Part shown: positions 5,534-5,586 of the stretch, piece after piece | Numbering within the stretch: the stretch's first letter is position 1 | Layout of the letters: the number at the start of each line of letters is the position of its first letter | Source: Schwartzia sp. (in: firmicutes) | Lineage (GTDB): Bacteria > Bacillota > Negativicutes > Selenomonadales > Selenomonadaceae | Length of the DNA: 5,586 bases | Assembly (NCBI GenBank): GCA_017939945.1 | Contig: JAGAZS010000114.1 | Span: forward strand, 1 to 5,586 | Reading direction: 5' to 3' | Notes under the pieces: model-generated | The model's database searches: none | Seen by the model: only the letters and a program-made list of their open reading frames with translations | What the model was told of the DNA's origin: nothing | Made by a program: the position numbers and the translations under genes

Positions 5534-5562
5534 ATTATACGGCATATTCCCGAAATCTGCAA
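5534..5562 (-). promoter_or_regulatory. Candidate promoter of the ATPase gene
   Basis: Minus-strand TTGCAG (5562-5557), exactly 17 bases, then a perfect TATAAT (5539-5534). The expected transcript start near 5527 favours the ATG at 5455 over those at 5521 and 5545. The -35 box matches only three of six. The TTGC-type -35 with 17-base spacer is shared with the candidates before the precursor genes. Confidence 0.45.
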
Positions 5563-5586
5563 AAAAAATTATGCGGCGGCGGAAAA

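Noticed and set aside
5456..5545. Upstream ATG codons at 5545 and 5521 for the ATPase
   Set aside because: The TATAAT box lies within this stretch and would place the transcript start near 5527. The encoded residues look unlike the family. Start 5521 remains possible because AAAGGG precedes it.

Overview
The window holds part of a ribosomally made peptide natural product (RiPP) cluster of the proteusin / nitrile-hydratase-leader-peptide (NHLP) type. All supported genes are on the minus strand, so transcription runs from high to low coordinates. The genes are GC-rich, the gaps AT-rich, and the Shine-Dalgarno sites are of the AAAGG type. The host is a bacterium, perhaps a Firmicute such as a Negativicute. 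That guess rests on general style and not on a marker gene.

Layout in transcription order. (1) 5455-4949: a small DnaC/IstB-like AAA+ ATPase with its own promoter-like sequence and a hairpin behind it, so probably a separate unit. (2) 4789-2849: a cobalamin-binding radical SAM enzyme of the RiPP C-methyltransferase type (Cx7CxxC cluster motif). (3) 2859-1408: a second radical SAM enzyme resembling the PoyD-type peptidyl amino-acid epimerases (CxxxCxxC), overlapping the first by 11 bases. (4) 1339-809 and 703-173: two NHLP precursor peptides of exactly 176 residues each. Each has a 128-residue leader ending in Gly-Gly and a 48-residue core. (5) 79-1: the start of a third precursor, broken after 23 codons by an apparent one-base deletion and cut by the window edge.

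How they may work together. The conserved leaders (97 of 128 residues identical between the two intact copies, counted by hand) would dock the precursors on the two radical SAM enzymes. These would act on the very different cores (12 of 48 identical), inverting alpha-carbons (epimerase) and adding methyl groups to unactivated carbons (B12 enzyme). Both cores end in a Val / small-residue alternation, the kind of sequence that in polytheonamide-like proteusins becomes an alternating D/L beta-helix. No leader peptidase, exporter, dehydratase or N-methyltransferase is visible; these would have to lie outside.

Regulatory structure is notable. Each precursor start is preceded by a sequence with a TTGC-type -35 box, exactly 17 bases of spacer and a TATNNT-type -10 box. 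In front of precursors 2 and 3 the -35 box and spacer are built into a near-perfect palindrome (GGCTTGCAA/TTGCAAGCC). That palindrome could act as terminator of the preceding gene, as an operator, or as both.
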